Source of the DNA: Hungatella sp. UBA5385
Lineage (GTDB): Bacteria; Bacillota; Clostridia; Lachnospirales; Lachnospiraceae
Reading direction: 5' to 3'
Assembly: GCA_002409995.1 (NCBI GenBank)
Contig: DHOR01000003.1
Coordinates: 3,515 to 15,156, forward strand
Length of the DNA: 11,642 bases
Shown: piece by piece, positions 1 to 5,181 of the stretch
Numbering within the stretch: the first letter of the stretch is position 1
How the letters are laid out: each line of letters opens with the position of its first letter
Notes under the pieces: model-generated
What the model was told of the DNA's origin: nothing
What the model saw: the letters and a program-made list of their open reading frames with translations, nothing else
The model's database searches: none
Made by a program: the position numbers and the translations under genes

Positions 1-6
1 CCCCTC

Positions 7-2103
7 CTATTGAATTGAAACCTCCTGCTCTGCCTGTAAGACCAGCTTTAAAAACTCTTCTTCTGTATTACAAGCTTTCAGTAAATCTACATATTTTTTA
101 TTGCTTATAATCTCTGCAATATTGGACAATACCTCCAGATGTGAAAAGCTGTTGACTGCTGACAGGCAGATAACCATTTCCACCGGATCATACATTGCAT
201 TCCCAAAGGGAATTGGCTGCTCCAGCGTCACAATGCTGAGCCCCACCCCGTTGACACCTTCCTCCGGTCTTGCATGTGCAAGAGCAATGTGATCAGCAAT
301 CACGATATAAGGCCCAAATTCCTCCACACTCTGAATCATAGCCTCAATATAGGACTGTTCAATAGTGCCATTTTCCAGCAGCGGCCGGGCTGAAACACGG
401 ATGGCCTCCTGCCAGCTGTCAACTTTTTGATTTAACTGAATGCAATCGATTGTTAATACATCCTTTACCATATACTGATGTAAACTCCTTCTACTGATAA
501 TTTTTTGTTCATATAATAATTTCATTAATTCTTCTGCAAACCGGGAAACATCCAGATCAGCGGAGCATTTTTTTGCAATTTTAACAATACTCCCAATGAG
601 CACTTCTTCCGACTTCCCCATCTGATATTTAGACCCTTCATGATTCTCCCAGAATTCATGCAGAACCCGTATATCATGTTTTGTCAAAATAGGTGAAACT
701 TTAATTACCGGAATAGACAGACTTTCAATCCGTATTGTGGAGACTACCAAATCCACATCAATGTGATTGATGGTATCCTTCTCAAAATAAGCCAGCACTC
801 CCACAATATAAAACGGAAACTCTTTCTTCAGACTCTCAGCCAGCATATGACCCGTTGACAGTCCCTGCCCGCATACCACCATAACCTTCAAGGGTTCCTT
901 TTGCTCCAGATAAGCATAAAAGTAAATAGTTAGATAGGCGATTTCCTCCTCTGGAAATTTCTTCTGATACTTTTTTTCCAGAAAACCTACTGCCTTTTGA
1001 CAGTATTCATACACCTGGCCATACTTTTCCTTAATCATTCCCGTAAGTGGATTATAAACCCTGATATCACTCTTAATTCTGTGTATCATCACCTCCATAT
1101 GCTGAAACAGAGCTTCCCGCACCAGCTGTTCCGTCAGAAAATCGCCGCCTGTATACCGCTCCATCTCCATAACCAGACCAATAGTATCCAGCTGTATCTC
1201 CAACCAGTTAGGCAGTTGCAGAAAATCCTCCTTGCTGCGGCCTGTAAACGCCATAATATAATCTGAAAGATACTGCTCCTCAGGCTCACTGAGCTCATTG
1301 CCCATAAACTCCGCCCGGATTGCTCCAATTAGTGGTGGATTCCAGTTATCATATCCACTGGGTTCATACTCTGTAATTAAAAAATCTGAATCCATTCGTT
1401 TCCTCTGAATTCCCAGCATCAGACTCATCTGATTAAACGCAAGATCACTGGATTTAATATTCAGCCGCCCATATAGGGCAACCATCTGCTGTTTCATCCG
1501 GCAAATCTCCTGTTTGTTCATATACTTCATTAATTCGCGTTCCAGCTTAGTATAATACCGAACAACCTCAGCAAAAAGAACATCATCCAAATCAATATAC
1601 TGAACAATTAACTGAAAGAGCAGCTTCCGCTTTCCCTGCTCCGGCCCTTCGATAAAATAACCGTTCTGAATATCACTCTTTAAGTTGAGCTGATACTCCT
1701 GCAGCAGAATCTCAATTGTCCTCCGATCCTTTTTCACAGTTGTAGCACTAATCTGAAACTGTTCCATCAGACGGTTTTGGGTCAAACGTTCCTGCTTCCA
1801 GAGCAGCATCAGCGCAGTGAGGGCCACCCGTTCCTCATTACTGAAATAATCATCTGTCTCCTGTTTCTCCAACCATTGAACAAATGCCCGCTTCTCCAAT
1901 CTGTTCCCCTTCAGGCAAACTCCTTTCTTACGATCCTGAAGCAGTAATAACCCCTTTTGCTCTTCTGCCAGTTCCTTAATACTAGAAATCTCATAACGGA
2001 CACTCCGTTCCTGAAGACCTGATTTCACCATCAGTTCCTTCAGGCTTACAAACCCTTCCCTCCTCAAAAGCAGATTTAAAACATCTATGGTTTTATTCTC
2101 CAT
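7..2103 (-). CDS. PTS-regulated transcriptional activator (HTH-PRD-EIIB-EIIA, BglG/MtlR/LicR-like)
   Basis: A 698-residue regulator of sugar-transport genes whose activity is set by PTS phosphorylation. Visible order: N-terminal winged HTH (about residues 6-50), a second Mga-type HTH (about 95-130), two PRD-like regions (about 165-275 and 290-400), a GatB-type EIIB domain with active Cys411 in VCGQGLSTG, and a type-2 EIIA domain with active His610 in IALAHARPEEGV. The HARP motif resembles ascorbate-type (UlaC) EIIA, so an ascorbate-like PTS is the best guess for the target; this is inference. The PRDs look partly degenerate: the usual H in the 'YLxxHF' position of PRD2 is Tyr395 (YLTIYFYAY), PRD1 has no obvious conserved His, and His335 (FQHMEVMIHRI) remains. 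The start chosen is the ATG at 2103, because AGGAGG at 2109-2114 sits 5 nt upstream; a GTG six bases earlier overlaps that site. Regulated PTS genes probably lie left of the window. Confidence 0.93.
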   Translation of the reverse strand: MENKTIDVLNLLLRREGFVSLKELMVKSGLQERSVRYEISSIKELAEEQKGLLLLQDRKKGVCLKGNRLEKRAFVQWLEKQETDDYFSNEERVALTALMLLWKQERLTQNRLMEQFQISATTVKKDRRTIEILLQEYQLNLKSDIQNGYFIEGPEQGKRKLLFQLIVQYIDLDDVLFAEVVRYYTKLERELMKYMNKQEICRMKQQMVALYGRLNIKSSDLAFNQMSLMLGIQRKRMDSDFLITEYEPSGYDNWNPPLIGAIRAEFMGNELSEPEEQYLSDYIMAFTGRSKEDFLQLPNWLEIQLDTIGLVMEMERYTGGDFLTEQLVREALFQHMEVMIHRIKSDIRVYNPLTGMIKEKYGQVYEYCQKAVGFLEKKYQKKFPEEEIAYLTIYFYAYLEQKEPLKVMVVCGQGLSTGHMLAESLKKEFPFYIVGVLAYFEKDTINHIDVDLVVSTIRIESLSIPVIKVSPILTKHDIRVLHEFWENHEGSKYQMGKSEEVLIGSIVKIAKKCSADLDVSRFAEELMKLLYEQKIISRRSLHQYMVKDVLTIDCIQLNQKVDSWQEAIRVSARPLLENGTIEQSYIEAMIQSVEEFGPYIVIADHIALAHARPEEGVNGVGLSIVTLEQPIPFGNAMYDPVEMVICLSAVNSFSHLEVLSNIAEIISNKKYVDLLKACNTEEEFLKLVLQAEQEVSIQ

Positions 2104-2118
2104 AAACACCTCCTAAGA

Positions 2119-2138
2119 TTGTATTTATTTTAATACAA
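2119..2138 (-). promoter_or_regulatory. Operator-like palindrome just upstream of the PTS regulator
   Basis: TTGTATT (2119-2125) and AATACAA (2132-2138) form perfect 7-bp arms around a 6-bp spacer, ending only 5 bp from the regulator's ribosome binding site. Its symmetry and place fit an operator, possibly autoregulatory, or a weak 5'UTR hairpin. A TTGATA...TACAAT pair overlaps it on the minus strand, but the implied transcription start would fall inside the ribosome binding site, so I do not call that a promoter. Confidence 0.4.
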
Positions 2139-2147
2139 ATTTATCAA

Positions 2148-2208
2148 TATAAAAAGAGGCTTCTTTTTGCATAACCAACCTGCAAAAAAAGACCCCTCTC
2201 TTTTTATA
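2148..2208. other. Long imperfect inverted repeat in the divergent intergenic region
   Basis: The outer arms TATAAAAAGAG (2148-2158) and CTCTTTTTATA (2198-2208) pair perfectly over 11 bp. The inner arms TTTTTGCA (2164-2171) and TGCAAAAA (2181-2188) pair over 8 bp around a 9-nt loop. T-runs on both strands give it the look of a bidirectional terminator, yet it lies between divergent units (regulator on minus, tRNA on plus), where no terminator is needed. It may be an insulator, a 5'UTR attenuator for the regulator, or a leftover from an earlier gene order. Confidence 0.5.
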
Positions 2209-2213
2209 ACTAA

Positions 2214-2261
2214 TTCCACATATTTTCCAAAAATCAATTTCCACATATTTTCCAAAAATCA
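2214..2261. repeat. Tandem direct repeat, two perfect 23-bp copies with 25-bp period
   Basis: Copies at 2214-2236 and 2239-2261 begin TTCCACATATTTTCC and end AAAATCA, and are identical over 23 bp. The second copy abuts the -35 box of the tRNA-Leu promoter (2262). The repeat occupies the position of an UP element or upstream activator site. It could also be a simple slippage duplication. Confidence 0.85.
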
Positions 2262-2290
2262 TTGACAATTTCTTCCGAAAATGATATGAT
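2262..2290 (+). promoter_or_regulatory. Strong sigma-A promoter for tRNA-Leu(AAG)
   Basis: TTGACA (2262-2267), a 17-bp spacer and TATGAT (2285-2290) make a near-consensus promoter. The tRNA begins 12 nt after the -10 box, so the 5' leader would be only a few bases. No gene lies between, so the assignment is straightforward. Confidence 0.85.
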
Positions 2291-2302
2291 TATTCTCGTT
2301 GT

Positions 2303-2386
2303 GCGGGAGTGCTGGAACTGGCAGACAGGCAAGACTAAGGATCTTGTGGGTGAATTCTCGTGTGGGTTCAAGTCCCATCTCCCGCA
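2303..2386 (+). tRNA. tRNA-Leu, anticodon AAG
   Basis: An 84-base class II tRNA. Acceptor arms GCGGGAG (2303-2309) and CTCCCGC (2379-2385) pair perfectly, with discriminator A2386 and no encoded CCA. The D arm contains CTGGCAG. The anticodon stem CAAGA/TCTTG (2330-2334 and 2342-2346) encloses the seven-base loop CTAAGGA, giving U33 and anticodon AAG at 2337-2339, which reads CUU. The long variable arm and T-loop TTCAAGT fit leucine. A34 in a leucine tRNA is uncommon in bacteria, where GAG usually serves CUU/CUC. It would need either TadA-type conversion to inosine or use as unmodified A. Confidence 0.95.
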
Positions 2387-2403
2387 TTAATATTTTAAAT
2401 AGT

Positions 2404-2449
2404 AAAAAAGATAGTGGATAGTCAATCAGGCTGCCCACTATCTTTTTTT
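2404..2449 (+). terminator. Rho-independent terminator of tRNA-Leu(AAG)
   Basis: GATAGTGG (2410-2417) pairs with CCACTATC (2435-2442), extended by A6 against T6-7, followed by a T-run to 2449. The loop is 17 nt. It lies 18 nt after the tRNA and separates it from the hydrolase transcription unit. Confidence 0.9.
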
Positions 2450-2485
2450 AAATTGGTTAAGCCTGTGAAATCATATCATTGTGTA

Positions 2486-2514
2486 TATCTTTTGTCTTTC
2501 TGATGCGGTATAAT
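2486..2514 (+). promoter_or_regulatory. Probable promoter of the leader peptide-hydrolase unit
   Basis: A perfect TATAAT lies at 2509-2514. No good -35 exists at 17 bp (TATCTT, 2486-2491, is poor). Transcription would start near 2521, placing the leader ribosome binding site (2536-2541) about 15 nt into the RNA, as in attenuated resistance genes. Confidence 0.55.
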
Positions 2515-2549
2515 ATATTCAAATAAGTGTTGAAAAGGAGGGTTGCTCT

Positions 2550-2570
2550 ATGGGTATCTGGATGAAGTAA
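2550..2570 (+). CDS. Six-residue regulatory leader peptide MGIWMK
   Basis: ATG at 2550 is preceded by AGGAGG (2536-2541) at an ideal 8-nt spacing, and is followed by Gly-Ile-Trp-Met-Lys and tandem stops TAA TAG (2568-2573). Such a short frame with such a strong ribosome binding site is expected of a stalling leader. Its last codons enter the 5' arm of a 13-bp hairpin, so a ribosome halted near the end would mask that arm. The start MGI resembles the ErmC leader (MGIF...), but similarity over three residues proves nothing. Its inducer is unknown. A Trp- or Met-sensing role is an alternative to drug sensing. Confidence 0.72.
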   Translation: MGIWMK

Positions 2571-2631
2571 TAGCAAGGTGTATCTTTGTTATTACTCCTT
2601 GCTAATCTAATAACAAAAAAGATTAGGAGGA
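2566..2631 (+). promoter_or_regulatory. Translational attenuator: four-segment RNA switch over the hydrolase ribosome binding site
   Basis: Four segments pair in two exclusive ways. OFF: segment 1 (2566-2578) with segment 2 (2584-2596), 13 bp including two G-U pairs and loop TGTAT; and segment 3 (CTAATCT, 2602-2608, plus TCCT, 2596-2599) with segment 4 (AGATTAG, 2620-2626, plus AGGA, 2628-2631). This buries AGGAGG (2625-2630). ON: if a leader ribosome covers segment 1, segment 2 (TTTGTTATTA, 2585-2594) can pair perfectly over 10 bp with TAATAACAAA (2608-2617) in the 3:4 loop, which should open the ribosome binding site. A second alternative, TAGCAAGG (2571-2578) with CCTTGCTA (2597-2604), also competes with 3:4. 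Pairings are read from the sequence; the mechanism is inferred from ermC/cat attenuators. Confidence 0.72.
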
Positions 2632-2638
2632 AAAAAGA

Positions 2639-3388
2639 ATGTCATATTTTATATATCAATCTAAGAAGATATTTTATAACGAAACAGGTGTTGGAAAACC
2701 TGTAATTATGCTGCATGGAGATACCGCGTCATCAACTATGTTTGAAATGCTATTACCTTTATATGAAAAGAACTTTAATGTGATTTTGATAGATTTTTTG
2801 GGGAATGGAAAATCAGACAGGGTGGATGAGTTTCCAGCAGAATTATGGATTTCACAAGCTAAGCAAGTCATTGCTCTTATTGAGCATTTGAATTATGAAA
2901 AAGTTAGTTTAATCGGTACAAGCGGCGGTGCGTGGGTAGCTGTCAATACAGCGCTAGAGCGTCCGCAGCTTGTAGAAAAGGTGGTTGCTGATAGCTTTGA
3001 TGGCAGGACACTTGCTGAGGATTTTGCTAAAAACCTTTTGGCAGAAAGAGATTATGCTAAAAATGATTTAGCTAAACAGTTTTATGAGTGGTGCCAAGGT
3101 AAAGATTGGAAACGTGTTGTGGATCTTAACACAAGGGCATTGGTAGAATGTGCAGAGAAAAAGTTACCCTTGTTCAGTAAACCATTGGAAACTTTGGCTG
3201 TCCCTATCTTATTTTTAGGAAGTCTTGAAGATACAATGTGCCGGAAAGATTTGCCAAAAGAATATGAACAAATGAAGCAGCTTGTTCAAGACGGGGAAAT
3301 ATACCTTTTCCCAACAGGAGGACATCCAGCCATTGCAACTAACGCCCAATTATCTGCAAAAGTAATTACTGAATTTATAAATAGTTAA
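2639..3388 (+). CDS. Alpha/beta-fold hydrolase, probably inducible
   Basis: A 249-residue cytosolic serine hydrolase without signal peptide. The triad is readable: nucleophile Ser95 in GTSGG (93-97), acid Asp198 in LGSLEDT, and His229 in GGHP; HG (26-27) after strand 3 provides the oxyanion region. Length and motif spacing fit single-domain alpha/beta hydrolases (esterases, C-C hydrolases), which cannot be assigned a substrate from motifs. AGGAGG (2625-2630) is 8 nt from the ATG and is buried in the attenuator hairpin. It is monocistronic, between the tRNA terminator and a bidirectional terminator. Placement behind an attenuator suggests a drug- or metabolite-detoxifying esterase; macrolide esterases of the EstT type belong to this fold, but that link is only a hypothesis. 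Confidence 0.92.
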   Translation: MSYFIYQSKKIFYNETGVGKPVIMLHGDTASSTMFEMLLPLYEKNFNVILIDFLGNGKSDRVDEFPAELWISQAKQVIALIEHLNYEKVSLIGTSGGAWVAVNTALERPQLVEKVVADSFDGRTLAEDFAKNLLAERDYAKNDLAKQFYEWCQGKDWKRVVDLNTRALVECAEKKLPLFSKPLETLAVPILFLGSLEDTMCRKDLPKEYEQMKQLVQDGEIYLFPTGGHPAIATNAQLSAKVITEFINS

Positions 3389-3417
3389 TTTGGCTTTACA
3401 AACTTAATTGAAATAGT

Positions 3418-3465
3418 AAAAGGTTATTGCTCCAGCGTATGTATGCTGATCTGCAATAACCTTTT
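3418..3465. terminator. Bidirectional terminator between hydrolase and acyltransferase
   Basis: AAAAGGTTATTGC (3418-3430) and GCAATAACCTTTT (3453-3465) form a perfect 13-bp stem, with a further CAGC/GCTG pairing (3433-3436, 3445-3448) inside the loop. The A/T ends serve as U-tracts on either strand. It sits between two convergent genes, ending 4 bp before the acyltransferase stop. Confidence 0.88.
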
Positions 3466-3468
3466 CCA

Positions 3469-4512
3469 TTAACTTCCTAATTTGATATTACCTATCCAGT
3501 TTTCCACTTTTACAGAATATTTCTTCAACACTCGTGCTCCCACTGCCATAACAAAGCATTCCAAAGTAAGCAGAAGTATGATTTCTCTTCCGCAGAACAG
3601 ATGTCCTGTAAAATACCAACTAAACCAATAGATAATAAAATGATGGATTAGATAAACTTCAAAGGAATATTTGCTGACCACCCTTAATATGTTTAGCAGA
3701 TGTTTCCTATTAGATATAAAATCTTCGCATAAAGCAGCAAAGCAGAATACAGCTCCGCTAAGCAGAATATTCATAAATGCCTGGGGAACCGGAATATATG
3801 GTTTTCCCAGAAAGCAGACAGCAATAATGGGGAGGGTAATAACCAGACTCCATTTTTTGATTTTATTCAGTTCCAGAATCAGGAACATTCCCAATATAAA
3901 TTCATATATTTTGGAAAAAAAGTTCATATGCTGAGGAACATTGTAATTATAAGTGAGTATTAAAACAATGTAGTAAATGGTTGCCGCCAGTATGGTCACA
4001 TAACGATTCTTCTTCATACAGGTATACAGCAGCGGAAATATTAAATACATCATAATCAGGCACCCAAGAAACCATTCCCCGATTCCCAGACTGAAGGTTG
4101 TGGTACCTAACATAGTAAAGTATTCATCAACCCCTGCAAATGTAAATATAACCCTCCATAAAGGAATGTCATTGGGAAATGGCAGTACCCGGTATTGCAT
4201 AAATTCCAGAAACAGATCGAAAATATATGCCAAATAAAAAGGAATTAATATTCTTGTAATTCGTTTTTTATAAAAGCTCAGCCAGTTCACATTTTTTTGC
4301 TTCTGAACAGATAAGGTTAAACATGCTCCGGAGATAATAAAAAACAGTGAAACGCTTAAAATTACAATATTCATATTGCTGTTAAAAAAGGTAATGCCGA
4401 ATTTTTGAAAATTGTATATTCCCTTAACTTCTAAATCTATGGCAAAATGGTAGAAAATGATTACTGCAAATGACATTACCCTTAACACATCTATAAAACT
4501 TAACTTCTTCAT
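3469..4512 (-). CDS. Membrane-bound acyltransferase (acyltransferase-3 family, OafA/YrhL-like)
   Basis: A 347-residue, very hydrophobic protein, probably with about ten membrane helices. Family marks: an N-terminal DVLRVMSF...YHF with Arg11 and the candidate catalytic His22, SLFFIISG (55-62), YKKRITRILIPFY (81-93), GEWFLGCLIMMYLIFP (145-160) and the C-terminal YSFEVYLIHH (282-291). This family moves acyl groups, often acetyl or succinyl, onto extracellular sugars, polysaccharides or lipids; acceptor and donor are not evident. Length matches stand-alone members without an SGNH domain. ATG at 4512 has AGGAGA (4521-4526) about 8 nt upstream. It appears monocistronic with no glycan-synthesis genes beside it, which is unusual for a capsule or O-antigen acylase. 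Confidence 0.9.
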   Translation of the reverse strand: MKKLSFIDVLRVMSFAVIIFYHFAIDLEVKGIYNFQKFGITFFNSNMNIVILSVSLFFIISGACLTLSVQKQKNVNWLSFYKKRITRILIPFYLAYIFDLFLEFMQYRVLPFPNDIPLWRVIFTFAGVDEYFTMLGTTTFSLGIGEWFLGCLIMMYLIFPLLYTCMKKNRYVTILAATIYYIVLILTYNYNVPQHMNFFSKIYEFILGMFLILELNKIKKWSLVITLPIIAVCFLGKPYIPVPQAFMNILLSGAVFCFAALCEDFISNRKHLLNILRVVSKYSFEVYLIHHFIIYWFSWYFTGHLFCGREIILLLTLECFVMAVGARVLKKYSVKVENWIGNIKLGS

Positions 4513-4631
4513 TCAATAGTTCTCCTGTTATCAGTCCATCGGTATCTATTCCTGGTCAAAGCTTTCTTCTATATTAAGCCCTGCAGCAAGAGTTGTCAAA
4601 TGAACATTGATGAGAAAACAAGATAGGAGAA

Positions 4632-4660
4632 TTGACAATCAAATCTTATGGTTTTATACT
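4632..4660 (+). promoter_or_regulatory. Intact sigma-A promoter of the methyltransferase pseudogene
   Basis: TTGACA (4632-4637), a 17-bp spacer and TATACT (4655-4660) form a near-consensus promoter pointing at the remnant gene. A small hairpin, GAAAGCT (4665-4671) with AGCTTTC (4695-4701), follows in the presumed leader. The stretch 4513-4631 between the acyltransferase start and this promoter shows nothing else I can name. Confidence 0.75.
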
Positions 4661-4719
4661 TAATGAAAGCTTTTCGGGGAATTAATGAAACTGCAGCTTT
4701 CAATAGGGAAGGGAATATT

Positions 4720-4997
4720 ATGTATAAAAAATTAATACAGGCAATGAAAAATGAACCTAAAATCTATGAATCAACAGGAATTAAATTCTGGGATGATGAA
4801 TACATATAGAGCAGTATGCGGTTATAACAGAAGAACAATGCCAGATTTATAACTTATGGAATCATGCTTTTTCTAAACCGGAGATAGAAAAGGATTTGCA
4901 TAAGGCGGGGTTTGGGAGTATTGAAATTTACGGTGATGTTTCAGGAAATGAATTAACTAAAGACAGTACTACCATGTGTATCACTGCCTTCAAATAA
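4720..4997 (+). pseudogene. Class I SAM-dependent methyltransferase remnant with internal deletion
   Basis: ATG at 4720, behind the purine-rich GGGAAGGG, opens a 29-codon frame ending ...STGIKFWDDEYI and a TAG at 4807. The FWDDE-type segment is typical of the N-terminus of a Clostridia methyltransferase family. From 4809, in the +2 frame, 62 codons read EQYAVITEEQ...FSKPEIEKDLHKAGF (about residues 22-36) and IEIYGDVSG, ending at TAA 4995-4997. This matches the usual C-terminal part of the same family. The central Rossmann core with the GxGxG SAM site is absent, so roughly half the gene or more has been lost at about 4805-4809 and the frame is broken. It is bounded by a good promoter and a probable terminator, so it may still be transcribed. 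Family assignment is from memory of motifs. Confidence 0.75.
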
Positions 4998-5017
4998 AAA
5001 TAGTTGTTTTATTTTAT

Positions 5018-5070
5018 AAGAGCTGATGTTTAAGTGATTTTTATAAATTGCTTATACAGCAGCTCTTTCT
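5018..5070 (+). terminator. Probable terminator after the methyltransferase remnant
   Basis: AAGAGCTG (5018-5025) pairs with CAGCTCTT (5060-5067); after one A/G mismatch, TGTTTAAG (5027-5034) pairs with CTTATACA (5051-5058) with one more mismatch, around a 16-nt loop. TTTCTATTT follows. It fits the end of the remnant transcription unit, although the T-run is interrupted. Confidence 0.55.
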
Positions 5071-5081
5071 ATTTACATTTA

Positions 5082-5159
5082 TGCCAGAATTTAACTGGCA
5101 GTTTCTGATTTTTCCGACCTGAAAATGGTAATACTGTAGAGTAATTGCTTTACATTACT
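5082..5159 (+). promoter_or_regulatory. Two inverted repeats upstream of the TRAP operon
   Basis: TGCCAG (5082-5087) and CTGGCA (5095-5100) flank AATTTAA. AGTAAT (5140-5145) and ATTACT (5154-5159) flank an 8-bp spacer. Either could be an operator for a regulator encoded elsewhere; the first, followed by TTTCTGATTTTT, could instead be a weak terminator. I find no convincing -35/-10 pair for dctP. TACTAT (5156-5161) is the best -10 and would start RNA near 5168, which would exclude the ATG at 5164. Confidence 0.35.
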
Positions 5160-5181
5160 ATTTATGGAAAGGAATGAGAAA

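Noticed and set aside
997..1266. 89-residue plus-strand frame and similar frames opposite the regulator
   Set aside because: They lie wholly antisense to a well-supported coding region and show no domain-like sequence or ribosome binding site.
2104..2109. GTG at 2109 as the start of the PTS regulator
   Set aside because: The GTG overlaps the AGGAGG ribosome binding site; the ATG at 2103 has correct spacing.
2214..2261. CRISPR repeat pair
   Set aside because: Only two copies separated by 2 bp, with no spacers and no cas genes.
2303..2449. T-box riboswitch or tRNA-linked regulation of the hydrolase
   Set aside because: The structure is a complete mature tRNA with its own promoter and terminator; no T-box specifier or antiterminator sequence is seen.
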